Below, piece by piece: positions 6,396-13,185 of a stretch of 15,099 nucleotides of DNA. Each line of letters begins with the position of its first letter. Positions within the stretch are counted from its first letter, which is position 1. Both the position numbers and the translations under genes were made by a program. The notes beneath the pieces are model-generated. The model did not search any database. It saw only the letters and a list, made by a program, of their open reading frames with translations, and had not been told where the DNA came from. Origin of the DNA: a bacterium (Candidatus Torokbacteria) CG_4_10_14_0_2_um_filter_35_8 (GTDB lineage Bacteria; Patescibacteriota; GCA-2792135); assembly GCA_002792135.1 (NCBI GenBank), contig PFNU01000115.1, positions 1-15,099 of the forward strand, read 5' to 3'.

Positions 6396-6863
6396 TTACT
6401 TCTTTTTCCCTGAAGAAGTATCAGCCCCTACTTTTAATTTTATCTTAAAAGATCCTTTCTCTCCAAAATTCACTTCTATTAAGTATTTCCCTATTTCTTT
6501 TATAGGCTTACTAAGTCCTATATTTTCAGGATTAATATTAATCTTAAATCCATCAAAAATAGCCCTAGCAATATCTCTCTTAGTAATTGAGCCAAAAAGC
6601 TTCCCACTCTCCCCTACTTTTGCACTCAAAGTAAGAAATTTATCTTTCCTTTCTTTAATAAATTTTTCAAATTTAACTAGAGTCTTCTTTTGCAACTCTT
6701 CTTTTCTCTCCTGCATTTTTTTAATACGATCTATTTCTCCCTTAGTTACTACCTTTGCAAGACCTCTGGGAAGTAAAAAATTTCTTGCAAACCCATTTTT
6801 CACATTAATTATTTGATTTTTTTCACCAATATGAGGTACTTGCTGAGTAAGGATCATTTTCAT
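6396..6863 (-). CDS. rplI: 50S ribosomal protein bL9
   Basis: bL9 binds 23S rRNA near L1 and projects outwards, helping reading-frame fidelity. The 155-residue product has an N-terminal rRNA-binding domain with MKMILTQQVPHIG and NVKNGFARNFLLPRGLA (20-36), a long charged connecting helix (about 42-75) and a C-terminal domain including GKLFGSITKRDIA (87-99). A Lys/Ser-rich tail ends it. The first ATG is preferred because MK-[VM]-IL is the family start. The bL9 gene is reported missing in some CPR lineages, so its presence is a mild taxonomic hint. It is not beside rpsF, rpsR or dnaB, its common partners; upstream lies repeat DNA without a clear promoter. Confidence 0.96.
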   Translation of the reverse strand: MKMILTQQVPHIGEKNQIINVKNGFARNFLLPRGLAKVVTKGEIDRIKKMQERKEELQKKTLVKFEKFIKERKDKFLTLSAKVGESGKLFGSITKRDIARAIFDGFKININPENIGLSKPIKEIGKYLIEVNFGEKGSFKIKLKVGADTSSGKKK

Positions 6864-6867
6864 AATT

Positions 6868-6987
6868 TTAGGTATTAGGTGTTTCCTCCTTCGCCTGCGG
6901 GCTACGGAGGATCAGCTGAGGCTGAAGGTTGTAGAGAACAGGCATTAAAATTAAAAAATCCTAATCCCTATTATCTATTCCCTAGAA
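6868..6987. repeat. Intergenic repeat with GC-rich hairpin and 7-nt-periodic flanks
   Basis: Heptamers TTAGGTA and TTAGGTG (6868-6881) lie just before the rplI start, and four degenerate heptamers of CCTAATC type (6960-6987) abut the S41 protease stop in the opposite sense. Between them CCTTCGCCT (6888-6896) can pair with AGGCTGAAGG (6919-6928). The stretch GGATCAGCTG followed by GGCTGAAG recurs at 8374-8392. Confidence 0.6.
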
Positions 6988-6989
6988 TA

Positions 6990-8225
6990 CTACATTTTCG
7001 ACAAATATTCAAGGGCTTCATCAAATTGAGGGTCTTTCCCTTGACCAAAATCTTCGGCTGTAAAATCTATTTCAACATCAGGCTTAATACCTTTATCTTC
7101 AATATTCACCCTTTTTGGAGTTAGCCACTGGGCTACAGTAAGCTTGAGAGCAGATGATCTTTCCAGTATTTCCAAAGATTGCACTGATCCTTTGCCAAAA
7201 CTCTTTTTACCTATAAGTTTTATCCCTTTATTATCCCGCAAGGCTCCTGCTACTATTTCTGATGCTGATGCACTACCTTCGTCAATAAGAACCGCAACTT
7301 TCTTGTTTGATAATAAATTATTTCCTGTTGCTTTTAACTCTTCTTCAAAACCACCGCTTGTTCTTCGGACAGAGACTGTCATACCTTCATCTAAAAAGTA
7401 CGATGCAATATTAATAGCAGAATCAAGATACCCTCCGGGGTTTCCTCTTAAATCCAAAATAATCTTATCTGCTTTATTTTTTAAGACGCCTTGTACAGCA
7501 TTTTCAAAATCACTTTCTATCCTATCCCCAAACATAGCAATTCGAATATAGCCAATACCTTTCTCTTTCATTTCCCAACTTACATTCTCAATCTCTATTA
7601 CATCTCTTTCTATTTCTATCTCTTTGGGGGTTTCTATTCCTTTCCGAATAATAGTAAGCGCTACTTTGGTTCCTTTCTCTCCTCTAATTAAGCTTACCGC
7701 CTCATCAAGAGTAAGATTCTCAGCATTATAATTATCTATTTTTAAAATTACATCCTTTGGTTTTAATCCTGCTTTGCTGGCAGGAGTATTAGGAAGAGGA
7801 GAAATAACAGAGAGTTTATTGTCATCATTAATACCTATCTCAGCACCAATTCCTTCAAAAGACCCTTCCATGCTTAAAGAAAACTTCTTATACTCCCCAG
7901 GGTCCATAAAAGCAGTATATGGATCATTTAATGAAGAAACCATGCCTTTCACTGCTCCATAAATCATCTTCTCTTTGTCAATTTTCTCTCTGTTGAAATA
8001 ATCCTTTTCCAAAAGATTCCAAACCTCCCAAAAAAGATCCATCGAAACATTAGGAGGTTTTTTACTAAAAATAGATGTAAGATCATAGCTTTTTCCATCA
8101 GAACCAGAGCTTGCAGTTCTCCTGCCAACATACAACCCTACAGCAAAAGATCCCAACAAGAATACCGTTAGAAGGTATACAGTAAGAAATTTCTTAAAAA
8201 ATTGTCTGCGTTTACGAAATAACAT
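6990..8225 (-). CDS. S41-family C-terminal processing peptidase with PDZ domain
   Basis: The 411-residue protein is a membrane-anchored serine protease of the CtpA/CtpB/Prc type, acting outside the cytoplasmic membrane on exposed C-termini. A signal anchor lies at about 13-34. An N-terminal helical segment (60-110, with MVSSLNDPYTAFMDP) is followed by a PDZ domain at about 118-205, with GSFEGIGAEI and KAGLKPKDVILKID, and then the S41 core. The catalytic serine is Ser320 in GSASASE and the general base Lys345 in SFGKGSVQ, with Gln349; the spacing of 25 and 4 residues matches E. coli Prc and B. subtilis CtpB. LDLRGNPGG (258-266) is the conserved oxyanion strand region. The C-terminus lacks the long extra domain of Prc, so it is closest to CtpA/CtpB. 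No partner gene is adjacent; the leader is repeat DNA. Confidence 0.94.
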   Translation of the reverse strand: MLFRKRRQFFKKFLTVYLLTVFLLGSFAVGLYVGRRTASSGSDGKSYDLTSIFSKKPPNVSMDLFWEVWNLLEKDYFNREKIDKEKMIYGAVKGMVSSLNDPYTAFMDPGEYKKFSLSMEGSFEGIGAEIGINDDNKLSVISPLPNTPASKAGLKPKDVILKIDNYNAENLTLDEAVSLIRGEKGTKVALTIIRKGIETPKEIEIERDVIEIENVSWEMKEKGIGYIRIAMFGDRIESDFENAVQGVLKNKADKIILDLRGNPGGYLDSAINIASYFLDEGMTVSVRRTSGGFEEELKATGNNLLSNKKVAVLIDEGSASASEIVAGALRDNKGIKLIGKKSFGKGSVQSLEILERSSALKLTVAQWLTPKRVNIEDKGIKPDVEIDFTAEDFGQGKDPQFDEALEYLSKM

Positions 8226-8465
8226 TGAGTTAGGTGTTAGGTTTTAGGTGGTAGGTTTTAAAGATTCTTAATCAAGAATCTAGAATGAGGAACTTGAAAT
8301 CAAGGATTCAGAATACCTTGAGTCATTGGGCATTGGGTATTGGGATTTGATTTCCGCCTTCGCTATGCTTCAGCGGATCAGCTGCGGCTGAAGAAATTAG
8401 AAATTCAGAAATTAGAAATTTGCAGCCTTTAATTCTAAAAGATATAAGAAGGCATTAAATAAATA
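8226..8465. repeat. Intergenic repeat cluster upstream of the S41 protease gene
   Basis: Four perfect-phase heptamers of TTAGGTN type occupy 8230-8257 directly before the start codon. A hairpin AGATTCTT (8262-8269) with AAGAATCT (8274-8281) follows. CATTGGG, CATTGGG, TATTGGG occupy 8324-8344. A GC-rich block at 8354-8392 (CCGCCTTCGC, then CGGATCAGCTG and GGCTGAAG) is a second copy of the block at 6885-6928. A tandem AAATTAGAAATT ends the cluster near 8395-8421. No gene or clear promoter is seen. Confidence 0.65.
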
Positions 8466-8500
8466 TCAAAAAAAGGTCAACTCTCACGCCTTGTCACCTT
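8466..8500 (-). terminator. Probable terminator of the sugar transferase gene
   Basis: On the minus strand AAGGT (8500-8496), overlapping the stop codon, pairs with ACCTT (8477-8473), with extra GAC/GTT pairing across a bulge, then a run of seven T's (8474-8468). The stem is short, so confidence is moderate. Confidence 0.5.
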
Positions 8501-9924
8501 CCTCCCCACACAGTTAAAACTACTCTTATGGTCTTTAGTAAAATCACTATATCAAAGAAAATTGAGCAGTGTTTGATATAATAAAGATCGTACTGGAGCT
8601 TTTCTAAAGCGTCTTCCACCGATGCCCCATAAGGATAACTTACTTGTGCCCAACCTGTAAGCCCTGGCCTCACTATATGTCTTTTTTGATAGAAAGGAAT
8701 CTTTTTTTCTAACTTTCTTACAAATTCCGGCCTTTCTGGTCTCGGACCAACAATATTCATATCTCTTCTCAAAATATTAATAATCTGAGGAACTTCATCA
8801 ATTCTAGTTTTTCTAAAAAATTTCCCTACTTTAATGATCCTAGGATCATTATCTTTCGCCCAAACAGCACCAGTGTATTTTTCAGCATTAGGAATCATCG
8901 TTCTAAATTTATATACTAAAAATGTTTTCCCTCTTTTTCCTACCCTCTCTTGCTTAAAAAAAATAGGGCCTCTTGATGATAACTGCTGTGCAAAAACAAT
9001 AAAAGGTAAAAAAGGTAGGAACAAAACCGCACCTGCTACCCCCAACAACACATTAAACAAGATCTCAGTAAATTCCCTCAATTCAGAATCTTTTAAGATT
9101 TGATTAAATATTACCCAACTCCCTTCAAGATTCTTAATAGGAATTTTACCTGTTAATTCCTCATAAAGATCCGGCATATCCACTAACTCTATTCCTCTTC
9201 TCTCCGCATAATAAATTGCTCTTAAGAAACTGTCTGAAATAGCACATCCTTGTCCACAAAAACTATTAACTAGCATATTAATATTGAACTTTCTAATAAC
9301 CTGTAATATTGCCTTGCTGTCTCCTAAAACTGGAACCTTCTCTACTCTACCTTCTCCAATTTTTAAAGAATAAACTTTGTCTGGAGTTCTATCATCAATA
9401 AAACCTACCAGAAGATAACCTAAATTAGGATTTTTAAAAATCTCTCTTGCTATTTCTCTCCCTGTCCAATCAACACCTAAGACTAATACTCTTTTTCGAA
9501 ATTTTGGCTGAGATACTATAAAGCCAAAAATAAACCTCCAAAAGTACAATAGAATAATTATCAAAACAGCATGAAGGAGAAAAACTCTTTGCGGAAAATC
9601 TAAATCATCGAAAAGACCAGAAAAAAGATAAAGAATAAAACCAATAATAATAGTGCTAATAATAATGGTTTTTAAGAAAATATCAGTATTGTAAAGAACA
9701 TCAAATGCTCTCTCAACATCATAGGCTTTGTTTAAAAATAGTACTACAAACCAAATAATTGGAATCAGAACACAAAGCCAAGTATAGCTAAAAAAGAAAA
9801 AGATAGCATACTCCTTCTCTGCAATTACCAGAAAAGCAATAGCTAGCGCCAAAACAATCAATAAGAAATCTCCTAGGGAAAGCAGGATCTTCCTTTTTGG
9901 TATATTACGAAACAAAGATGCCAT
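8494..9924 (-). CDS. Polyprenyl-phosphate sugar phosphotransferase (bacterial sugar transferase family)
   Basis: This 476-residue membrane enzyme probably moves a sugar-1-phosphate from a nucleotide sugar to undecaprenyl phosphate, the first step in building exopolysaccharide or a surface glycan. Four N-terminal helices (about 14-35, 40-64, 82-102, 112-135) precede a CoA/NAD-binding-like Rossmann domain (about 145-265, with RVLVLGVDWTGREIA). The catalytic domain follows a membrane-associated helix (about 284-313): FFKQERVGKRGK (322-333), VYKFRTM (337-343), the catalytic Asp376-Glu377 in RIDEVPQ, NIVGPRPERPE (390-400) and RPGLTGWAQVSYPYG (419-433). This is the full WbaP/WcaJ-type architecture; the sugar is unknown. 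The frame is open upstream to 10107, but that would translate tRNA-Lys, so I chose the ATG at 9922-9924, 20 bp after the tRNA. Confidence 0.93.
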   Translation of the reverse strand: MASLFRNIPKRKILLSLGDFLLIVLALAIAFLVIAEKEYAIFFFFSYTWLCVLIPIIWFVVLFLNKAYDVERAFDVLYNTDIFLKTIIISTIIIGFILYLFSGLFDDLDFPQRVFLLHAVLIIILLYFWRFIFGFIVSQPKFRKRVLVLGVDWTGREIAREIFKNPNLGYLLVGFIDDRTPDKVYSLKIGEGRVEKVPVLGDSKAILQVIRKFNINMLVNSFCGQGCAISDSFLRAIYYAERRGIELVDMPDLYEELTGKIPIKNLEGSWVIFNQILKDSELREFTEILFNVLLGVAGAVLFLPFLPFIVFAQQLSSRGPIFFKQERVGKRGKTFLVYKFRTMIPNAEKYTGAVWAKDNDPRIIKVGKFFRKTRIDEVPQIINILRRDMNIVGPRPERPEFVRKLEKKIPFYQKRHIVRPGLTGWAQVSYPYGASVEDALEKLQYDLYYIKHCSIFFDIVILLKTIRVVLTVWGGR

Positions 9925-9944
9925 AATAGATTTTAGATAAATTG

Positions 9945-10017
9945 TGGGTCGTACAGGGTTCGAACCTGTGACACTCTGCTTAAAAGGCAGATGCTCTACC
10001 GACTGAGCTAACGACCC
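9945..10017 (-). tRNA. tRNA-Lys (anticodon TTT)
   Basis: A complete 73-nt cloverleaf reads on the minus strand. The acceptor arms are GGGTCGT and ACGACCC with discriminator A. The D stem is GCTC with GAGC. The anticodon stem TCTGC with GCAGA encloses loop CTTTTAA, giving anticodon TTT. The variable loop is GTGTC, and the T arm is ACAGG-TTCGAAC-CCTGT. CCA is not encoded, so it must be added enzymatically. It is co-oriented with the sugar transferase gene and 20 bp upstream of it; I see no terminator between them. Confidence 0.97.
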
Positions 10018-10029
10018 TTCTTGCGGAAA

Positions 10030-10283
10030 ATCCCAAATTCCAAGCACCAAACTACAAACAATATCTAAATTCCAATCTCCAAAATTCAAAACGAATAGCC
10101 TCGTCATTCTGATCCGCCCGGGTCCGCCTCAGGCGGAGGAGCGAAGAATCTCAACCTTTCGGTATATATCTAACGTTGAGATCCTTCTCAGCCTGAGGCT
10201 GATCAGGATGACGACGTTTAGAATTTTAGATTTTGAAATTGGTGCTTGTTTGAATTTCGAAACTTGAGATTTAGGATTTAATA
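10030..10283. repeat. Composite inverted repeat between slipin and tRNA-Lys
   Basis: The outer arm begins with four heptamers (10030-10057: ATCCCAA, ATTCCAA, GCACCAA, ACTACAA) and is partly complementary to the right arm (about 10214-10283). The inner core pairs CGTCATTCTGATC (10102-10114) with GATCAGGATGACG (10201-10213), 12 of 13 positions. Within it are the palindromes TCCGCCTCAGGCGGA (10123-10137) and TCAGCCTGAGGCTGA (10188-10202), and TCTCAAC with GTTGAGA near the centre. It is structured like a miniature mobile element or REP-type unit; no ORF is inside. Confidence 0.75.
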
Positions 10284-10313
10284 AAACTAGAAGGTATCCA
10301 GACAACCAGCATA

Positions 10314-11084
10314 TTAAGTATCTATACCGCCACTTCTGTTATTGCCCAATATTTTGCCAAATCCTTTCAAAATCTCTAAAGGAATAGCAAAAACGATTGT
10401 ATTTGATTGATCAGAGCTTAAATCGTTAAGAGTCTGCAAGGTTCTCAAGTGCAATGCACCTGAAGCCCCAGAAAGTATTTTAGCAGCTTTTGCCATGTTA
10501 TCAGCTGCAATAACCTCTCCCTCTGCTTTAATAATTACTGCTCTTTTCTCACGCTCCGCCTCTGCTTGCTTTGCAATAACCCTCTCCATCTCCTCTGGCA
10601 AAATTACATCTTTTAATTCCACGGCATCTACTTTGATACCCCAAGGATCTGTTGCTTTATCCACAACTTCTCTTATTTTCTCAGCTAGTTTTTCTCTCCC
10701 GCCAAGCAACTCATGTAAAGAAACCTCACCTACAATATTTCTCATTGTAGTCTGAGCAAGCTGGGAAACCGCATAGTAATAATCCTCAACTTCCAAAATT
10801 GCCTTTTTAGCATCAGAAATTTTGTAATAAATTACTGCATTAACATGCACAGAAATATTATCTTGAGTAATCGCCTTCTGATCAGGAACATCAACTGCTT
10901 TTACTCTAACATCAACTTTTCTATAGCCCTGGAAGACAGGAATAACTAAGTTCCAACCAGGATCCATAAGCCCTTTAAATTTACCCAGTTGAAACTTTAT
11001 CCCTCGTTCATACTGATTGATTTGCTTAATGCTGGCGAACAAGATTCCTAAAACAGGAATTAAGGTGATTAGTACAGCTTCCAT
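10314..11084 (-). CDS. Slipin / stomatin-like SPFH-domain membrane protein
   Basis: The 256-residue protein has one N-terminal membrane helix (about 2-19) followed by the SPFH/band-7 domain from about residue 22 (INQYERGIKFQLGKFKG, then DPGWNLVIPV and VDVRVKAVDVPDQKAITQDN). Residues about 165-205 (EMERVIAKQAEAEREKRAVI...) are the Ala/Glu/Lys-rich coiled coil that drives oligomerisation. Slipins form ring-like assemblies on the inner membrane and are linked to membrane quality control, often beside an NfeD-type partner; none is seen here. The length matches bacterial slipins. A hairpin that probably ends the previous transcript lies about 30 bp upstream of the ATG. A weak minus-strand -10 (TATAAA near 11149-11154) could give slipin its own message. 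Confidence 0.93.
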   Translation of the reverse strand: MEAVLITLIPVLGILFASIKQINQYERGIKFQLGKFKGLMDPGWNLVIPVFQGYRKVDVRVKAVDVPDQKAITQDNISVHVNAVIYYKISDAKKAILEVEDYYYAVSQLAQTTMRNIVGEVSLHELLGGREKLAEKIREVVDKATDPWGIKVDAVELKDVILPEEMERVIAKQAEAEREKRAVIIKAEGEVIAADNMAKAAKILSGASGALHLRTLQTLNDLSSDQSNTIVFAIPLEILKGFGKILGNNRSGGIDT

Positions 11085-11103
11085 AAATTTAAAATTAATT
11101 AAT

Positions 11104-11141
11104 AAAAGAAAAATACCTAAGAATAATTTACATCTTAGGTA
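11104..11141 (-). terminator. Terminator of the 11190-11726 gene (or leader hairpin of slipin)
   Basis: TACCTAAGA (11114-11122) pairs perfectly with TCTTAGGTA (11133-11141), a 9-bp stem with a 10-nt loop. Read on the minus strand it is followed by TTTTTCTTTT. It lies 48 bp past the membrane-protein stop and 29 bp before the slipin ATG, so it could also act on slipin readthrough. Confidence 0.65.
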
Positions 11142-11189
11142 CTATTTTATAATAAAAAAGTTAAGAAAGCAAACGAAATTAGCATAAGA

Positions 11190-11726
11190 TTACTCTTCTG
11201 TCTTCTTTTTCTCAGATGCGCCACCCTTTACAAAAATCATTGCCAAAATCGGAACTACAATCCAGAGAAACCTAGCCATCTCAGAAGTAAAAATATTGAC
11301 TGTTGTTTTAGAAAATACGGAAAGTCTGGACTCCGGCAGAAAAGAAAGAAGGATAGAAATCAAAAGTCCCACATGTAAAAAACTATAAACAAAGATCTGC
11401 CACCAATCCCCTATTGTATCAGCCTTCGCAATGGTCTTTTGCAGAGCTGAGCGCGACAAAAGAAAGAACATAAAAAGGAAGAACCCTACAAAAAATCCAA
11501 TCCTTAAGACAAAAATCTGCTCTACATTGATATTGGCTGACACCTCGCTAAGAAAAGGCGCATGATCTACAACGGCAAGAGACATATAAATTGCAACTAG
11601 CATTGTTACTAACCTATCCCTTCCTAAGCTTATACCATAAACAAATGCTCCCACAACAAAGAATAAAACAATAAAAACATCCCATGTAGGATTTGCCCAC
11701 GATAAATTAAATGCTAAATCTGTCAT
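11190..11726 (-). CDS. Five-helix integral membrane protein of unknown function
   Basis: I do not recognise this 178-residue protein. Hydrophobic segments lie at about 15-33, 37-53, 71-90, 109-130 and 151-167, with a charged Lys/Glu tail (GASEKKKTEE). The segment GAFVYGISLGRDRLVTMLVAIYMSLAVV (split between helices 1 and 2) resembles CvpA-like membrane proteins in style, but this is an impression only. No catalytic motif, signal peptide cleavage site or lipobox is evident. It has a consensus promoter upstream and a terminator-like hairpin downstream, so it is probably a single transcription unit despite lying between slipin and dnaJ on the same strand. A partnership with slipin is possible but unsupported. 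Confidence 0.75.
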   Translation of the reverse strand: MTDLAFNLSWANPTWDVFIVLFFVVGAFVYGISLGRDRLVTMLVAIYMSLAVVDHAPFLSEVSANINVEQIFVLRIGFFVGFFLFMFFLLSRSALQKTIAKADTIGDWWQIFVYSFLHVGLLISILLSFLPESRLSVFSKTTVNIFTSEMARFLWIVVPILAMIFVKGGASEKKKTEE

Positions 11727-11761
11727 AGGTTTGATTAATAAGAAAAATAACTTATAAGAAA

Positions 11762-11790
11762 ATAATACTAGGAAATGAAATAATTGTCAA
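11762..11790 (-). promoter_or_regulatory. Promoter of the five-helix membrane protein gene
   Basis: On the minus strand TTGACA (11790-11785), a perfect -35, and TATTAT (11767-11762) are separated by 17 bp. Transcription would start near 11755, about 30 nt before the ATG. No Shine-Dalgarno sequence follows. Confidence 0.8.
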
Positions 11791-11801
11791 AAAAAATGAT
11801 T

Positions 11802-11815
11802 TTAGGGGTTAGGGG
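11802..11815. repeat. Tandem heptamer TTAGGGG x2
   Basis: Two perfect copies of TTAGGGG lie between the dnaJ stop and the promoter of the next gene. They belong to the 7-nt-periodic tract family seen elsewhere in this window. Confidence 0.6.
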
Positions 11816-11831
11816 CTAGTAAATCAAAAAA

Positions 11832-12956
11832 CTACCAAAACTTAAACTTTTGCTTTCTATTATTACTTATCTCATTATTAAATTCTTCTAGTAATCTTTT
11901 TGCTTTTTGGGAAAGCTTTTTAGGAGTTTCGATTTGAACTTCGACAATTTGGTCTCCTCTTCCTGAAGAATTCATTAAAGATACCCCTTTCCCTCTAATC
12001 CTAAAATTCTTTCCTGCCTCAGTACCCGCTGGAATTCTTAAATCAACATCTTTACCATCGATGGTTAGAATACTTACAACACCTCCCAAAGTAGCGGTAA
12101 CAAATGATATTGGTACTACACAATCTAAATCAAAACCCCTTCTTATAAAAAACCTATTGGGTTTCACTCTAATAGTTACATAAAGATCTCCAGCTACACC
12201 ATCTCTTACACCACTTTCTCCTTTTCCCCTAAGTCTAACACTCTGTCCATCGGAAATCCCTGCGGGAATCTTTACTTTCAAGCTCTCTTGAGACCTTACT
12301 CTTCCAATTCCCCCGCATTCTGTGCATTTTTTTTCAGGAATTTTGCCTTCTCCTTCACAATTAGGACAGGTTGTTATCGTAGAAAAAGTACCAAAGAATG
12401 TATTTCTTGTAGAATTAATTCTGCCAGATCCACCACATTTCTGGCAAGTAATAACTTTTGATCCTGGCTCTGTTCCAGATCCTGAGCACTTTCTGCAAGT
12501 TACGTATTTATTTATTTCTACTTCTTTTTCAGTCCCAAAAACAGCATCTTTAAGGCTAATCTCAACTTCCATCTCTAAATCACTACCTCTAGTTTTAGCT
12601 TCCCTCTCTCCCTCTCGATCCCTACCAAAAAAATCATCAAAAACCGAAGAAAACCCTCCAAGGTCCGAAAAATCAAAATCAAACCTTGTTCCTCCTCGTT
12701 GGAACCCAGAAAAATCAAACCCTCCAGGAAAACCCGAAGCACCTGCCCCATCAAAAGTCTGCCCAAGCTGGTCATACTGCCCTCTTTTTTTAGGATTACG
12801 AAGAGTAGCATAAGCTTCATTAACTTCTTTCATCTTAGCTTCATCTCCACCTCTATCAGGATGATACTTATGAGCAAGTTTGTGATATGCCTTTTTTATT
12901 TCTTCTTGAGAGACGTCGCGGGACACCCCTAAAATTTCGTAATAATCCTTAGCCAT
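11832..12956 (-). CDS. dnaJ: Chaperone DnaJ (type I Hsp40)
   Basis: DnaJ stimulates the DnaK ATPase and delivers unfolded clients. The 374-residue protein has every type-I part in order. The J domain spans 1-68 with the HPD motif at 32-34. A Gly/Phe-rich linker spans about 69-112. The zinc domain has four CxxCxGxG repeats (CRKCSGSG 154-161, CQKCGGSG 171-178, CPNCEGEG 197-204, CTECGGIG 211-218). Two substrate-binding beta domains follow, with VRLRGKGESG and DLYVTIRVKPN. Neither dnaK nor grpE is adjacent, and no CIRCE operator (TTAGCACTC type) is visible upstream, so heat control by HrcA is not supported here. It has its own promoter. In principle it could also serve IscU, as hscB is not seen in this window; that is speculation. 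Confidence 0.97.
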   Translation of the reverse strand: MAKDYYEILGVSRDVSQEEIKKAYHKLAHKYHPDRGGDEAKMKEVNEAYATLRNPKKRGQYDQLGQTFDGAGASGFPGGFDFSGFQRGGTRFDFDFSDLGGFSSVFDDFFGRDREGEREAKTRGSDLEMEVEISLKDAVFGTEKEVEINKYVTCRKCSGSGTEPGSKVITCQKCGGSGRINSTRNTFFGTFSTITTCPNCEGEGKIPEKKCTECGGIGRVRSQESLKVKIPAGISDGQSVRLRGKGESGVRDGVAGDLYVTIRVKPNRFFIRRGFDLDCVVPISFVTATLGGVVSILTIDGKDVDLRIPAGTEAGKNFRIRGKGVSLMNSSGRGDQIVEVQIETPKKLSQKAKRLLEEFNNEISNNRKQKFKFW

Positions 12957-12976
12957 TAAAGAGATTAAAGGTTAAA

Positions 12977-13005
12977 AACATAAAATAAAAAAACCTAATA
13001 GTCAA
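12977..13005 (-). promoter_or_regulatory. dnaJ promoter
   Basis: On the minus strand TTGACT (13005-13000) and TATGTT (12982-12977) are separated by 17 bp, placing the start near 12970 and leaving a leader of about 14 nt. The -10 is imperfect. Confidence 0.55.
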
Positions 13006-13031
13006 AATCTAAAATTTGAAACACCACTGAC

Positions 13032-13138
13032 GTCATCCTGAATCCGCCGAAGTCCACAGATGAAGGCGGTTGAAAGATCCCGTTGGATCTTGCAACGTCT
13101 TTTACTGAGCGGAATCCTTCGCTACGGCTCAGGATGAC
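13032..13138. repeat. GC-rich multi-hairpin repeat between rmuC and dnaJ
   Basis: GTCATCCTGA (13032-13041) and TCAGGATGAC (13129-13138) form a perfect 10-bp outer stem. Inside are CCGCC (13044-13048) with GGCGG (13065-13069), and AGATCC (13075-13080) with GGATCT (13085-13090). The outer stem and the AATCCGCC sequence are shared with the core of the element at 10102-10213, so both belong to one dispersed family. Confidence 0.75.
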
Positions 13139-13185
13139 AAACGCGTCTGGCAGAATTCGCACAACATTTGCATCATTCGTACAAC

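Noticed and set aside
7144..7551. Open frame of 135 codons on the + strand inside the S41 protease gene
   Set aside because: It is antisense to the conserved catalytic core, has low-complexity Ser/Pro-rich composition, and shows no domain features.
8230..8344. CRISPR-like array from the regular short repeats
   Set aside because: Repeats are 7 nt with no spacers between them, and unit sequence drifts within each tract.
9925..10107. N-terminal extension of the sugar transferase up to 10107
   Set aside because: It runs through tRNA-Lys and repeat DNA, and homologous enzymes start near the first membrane helix, as the ATG at 9922-9924 gives.
12322..12813. Long open frame (163 codons) on the + strand inside dnaJ
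   Set aside because: It lies wholly antisense to a dnaJ with every domain intact. Its Pro/Ser-rich translation reflects the complementary codons of the Gly/Phe and zinc regions.
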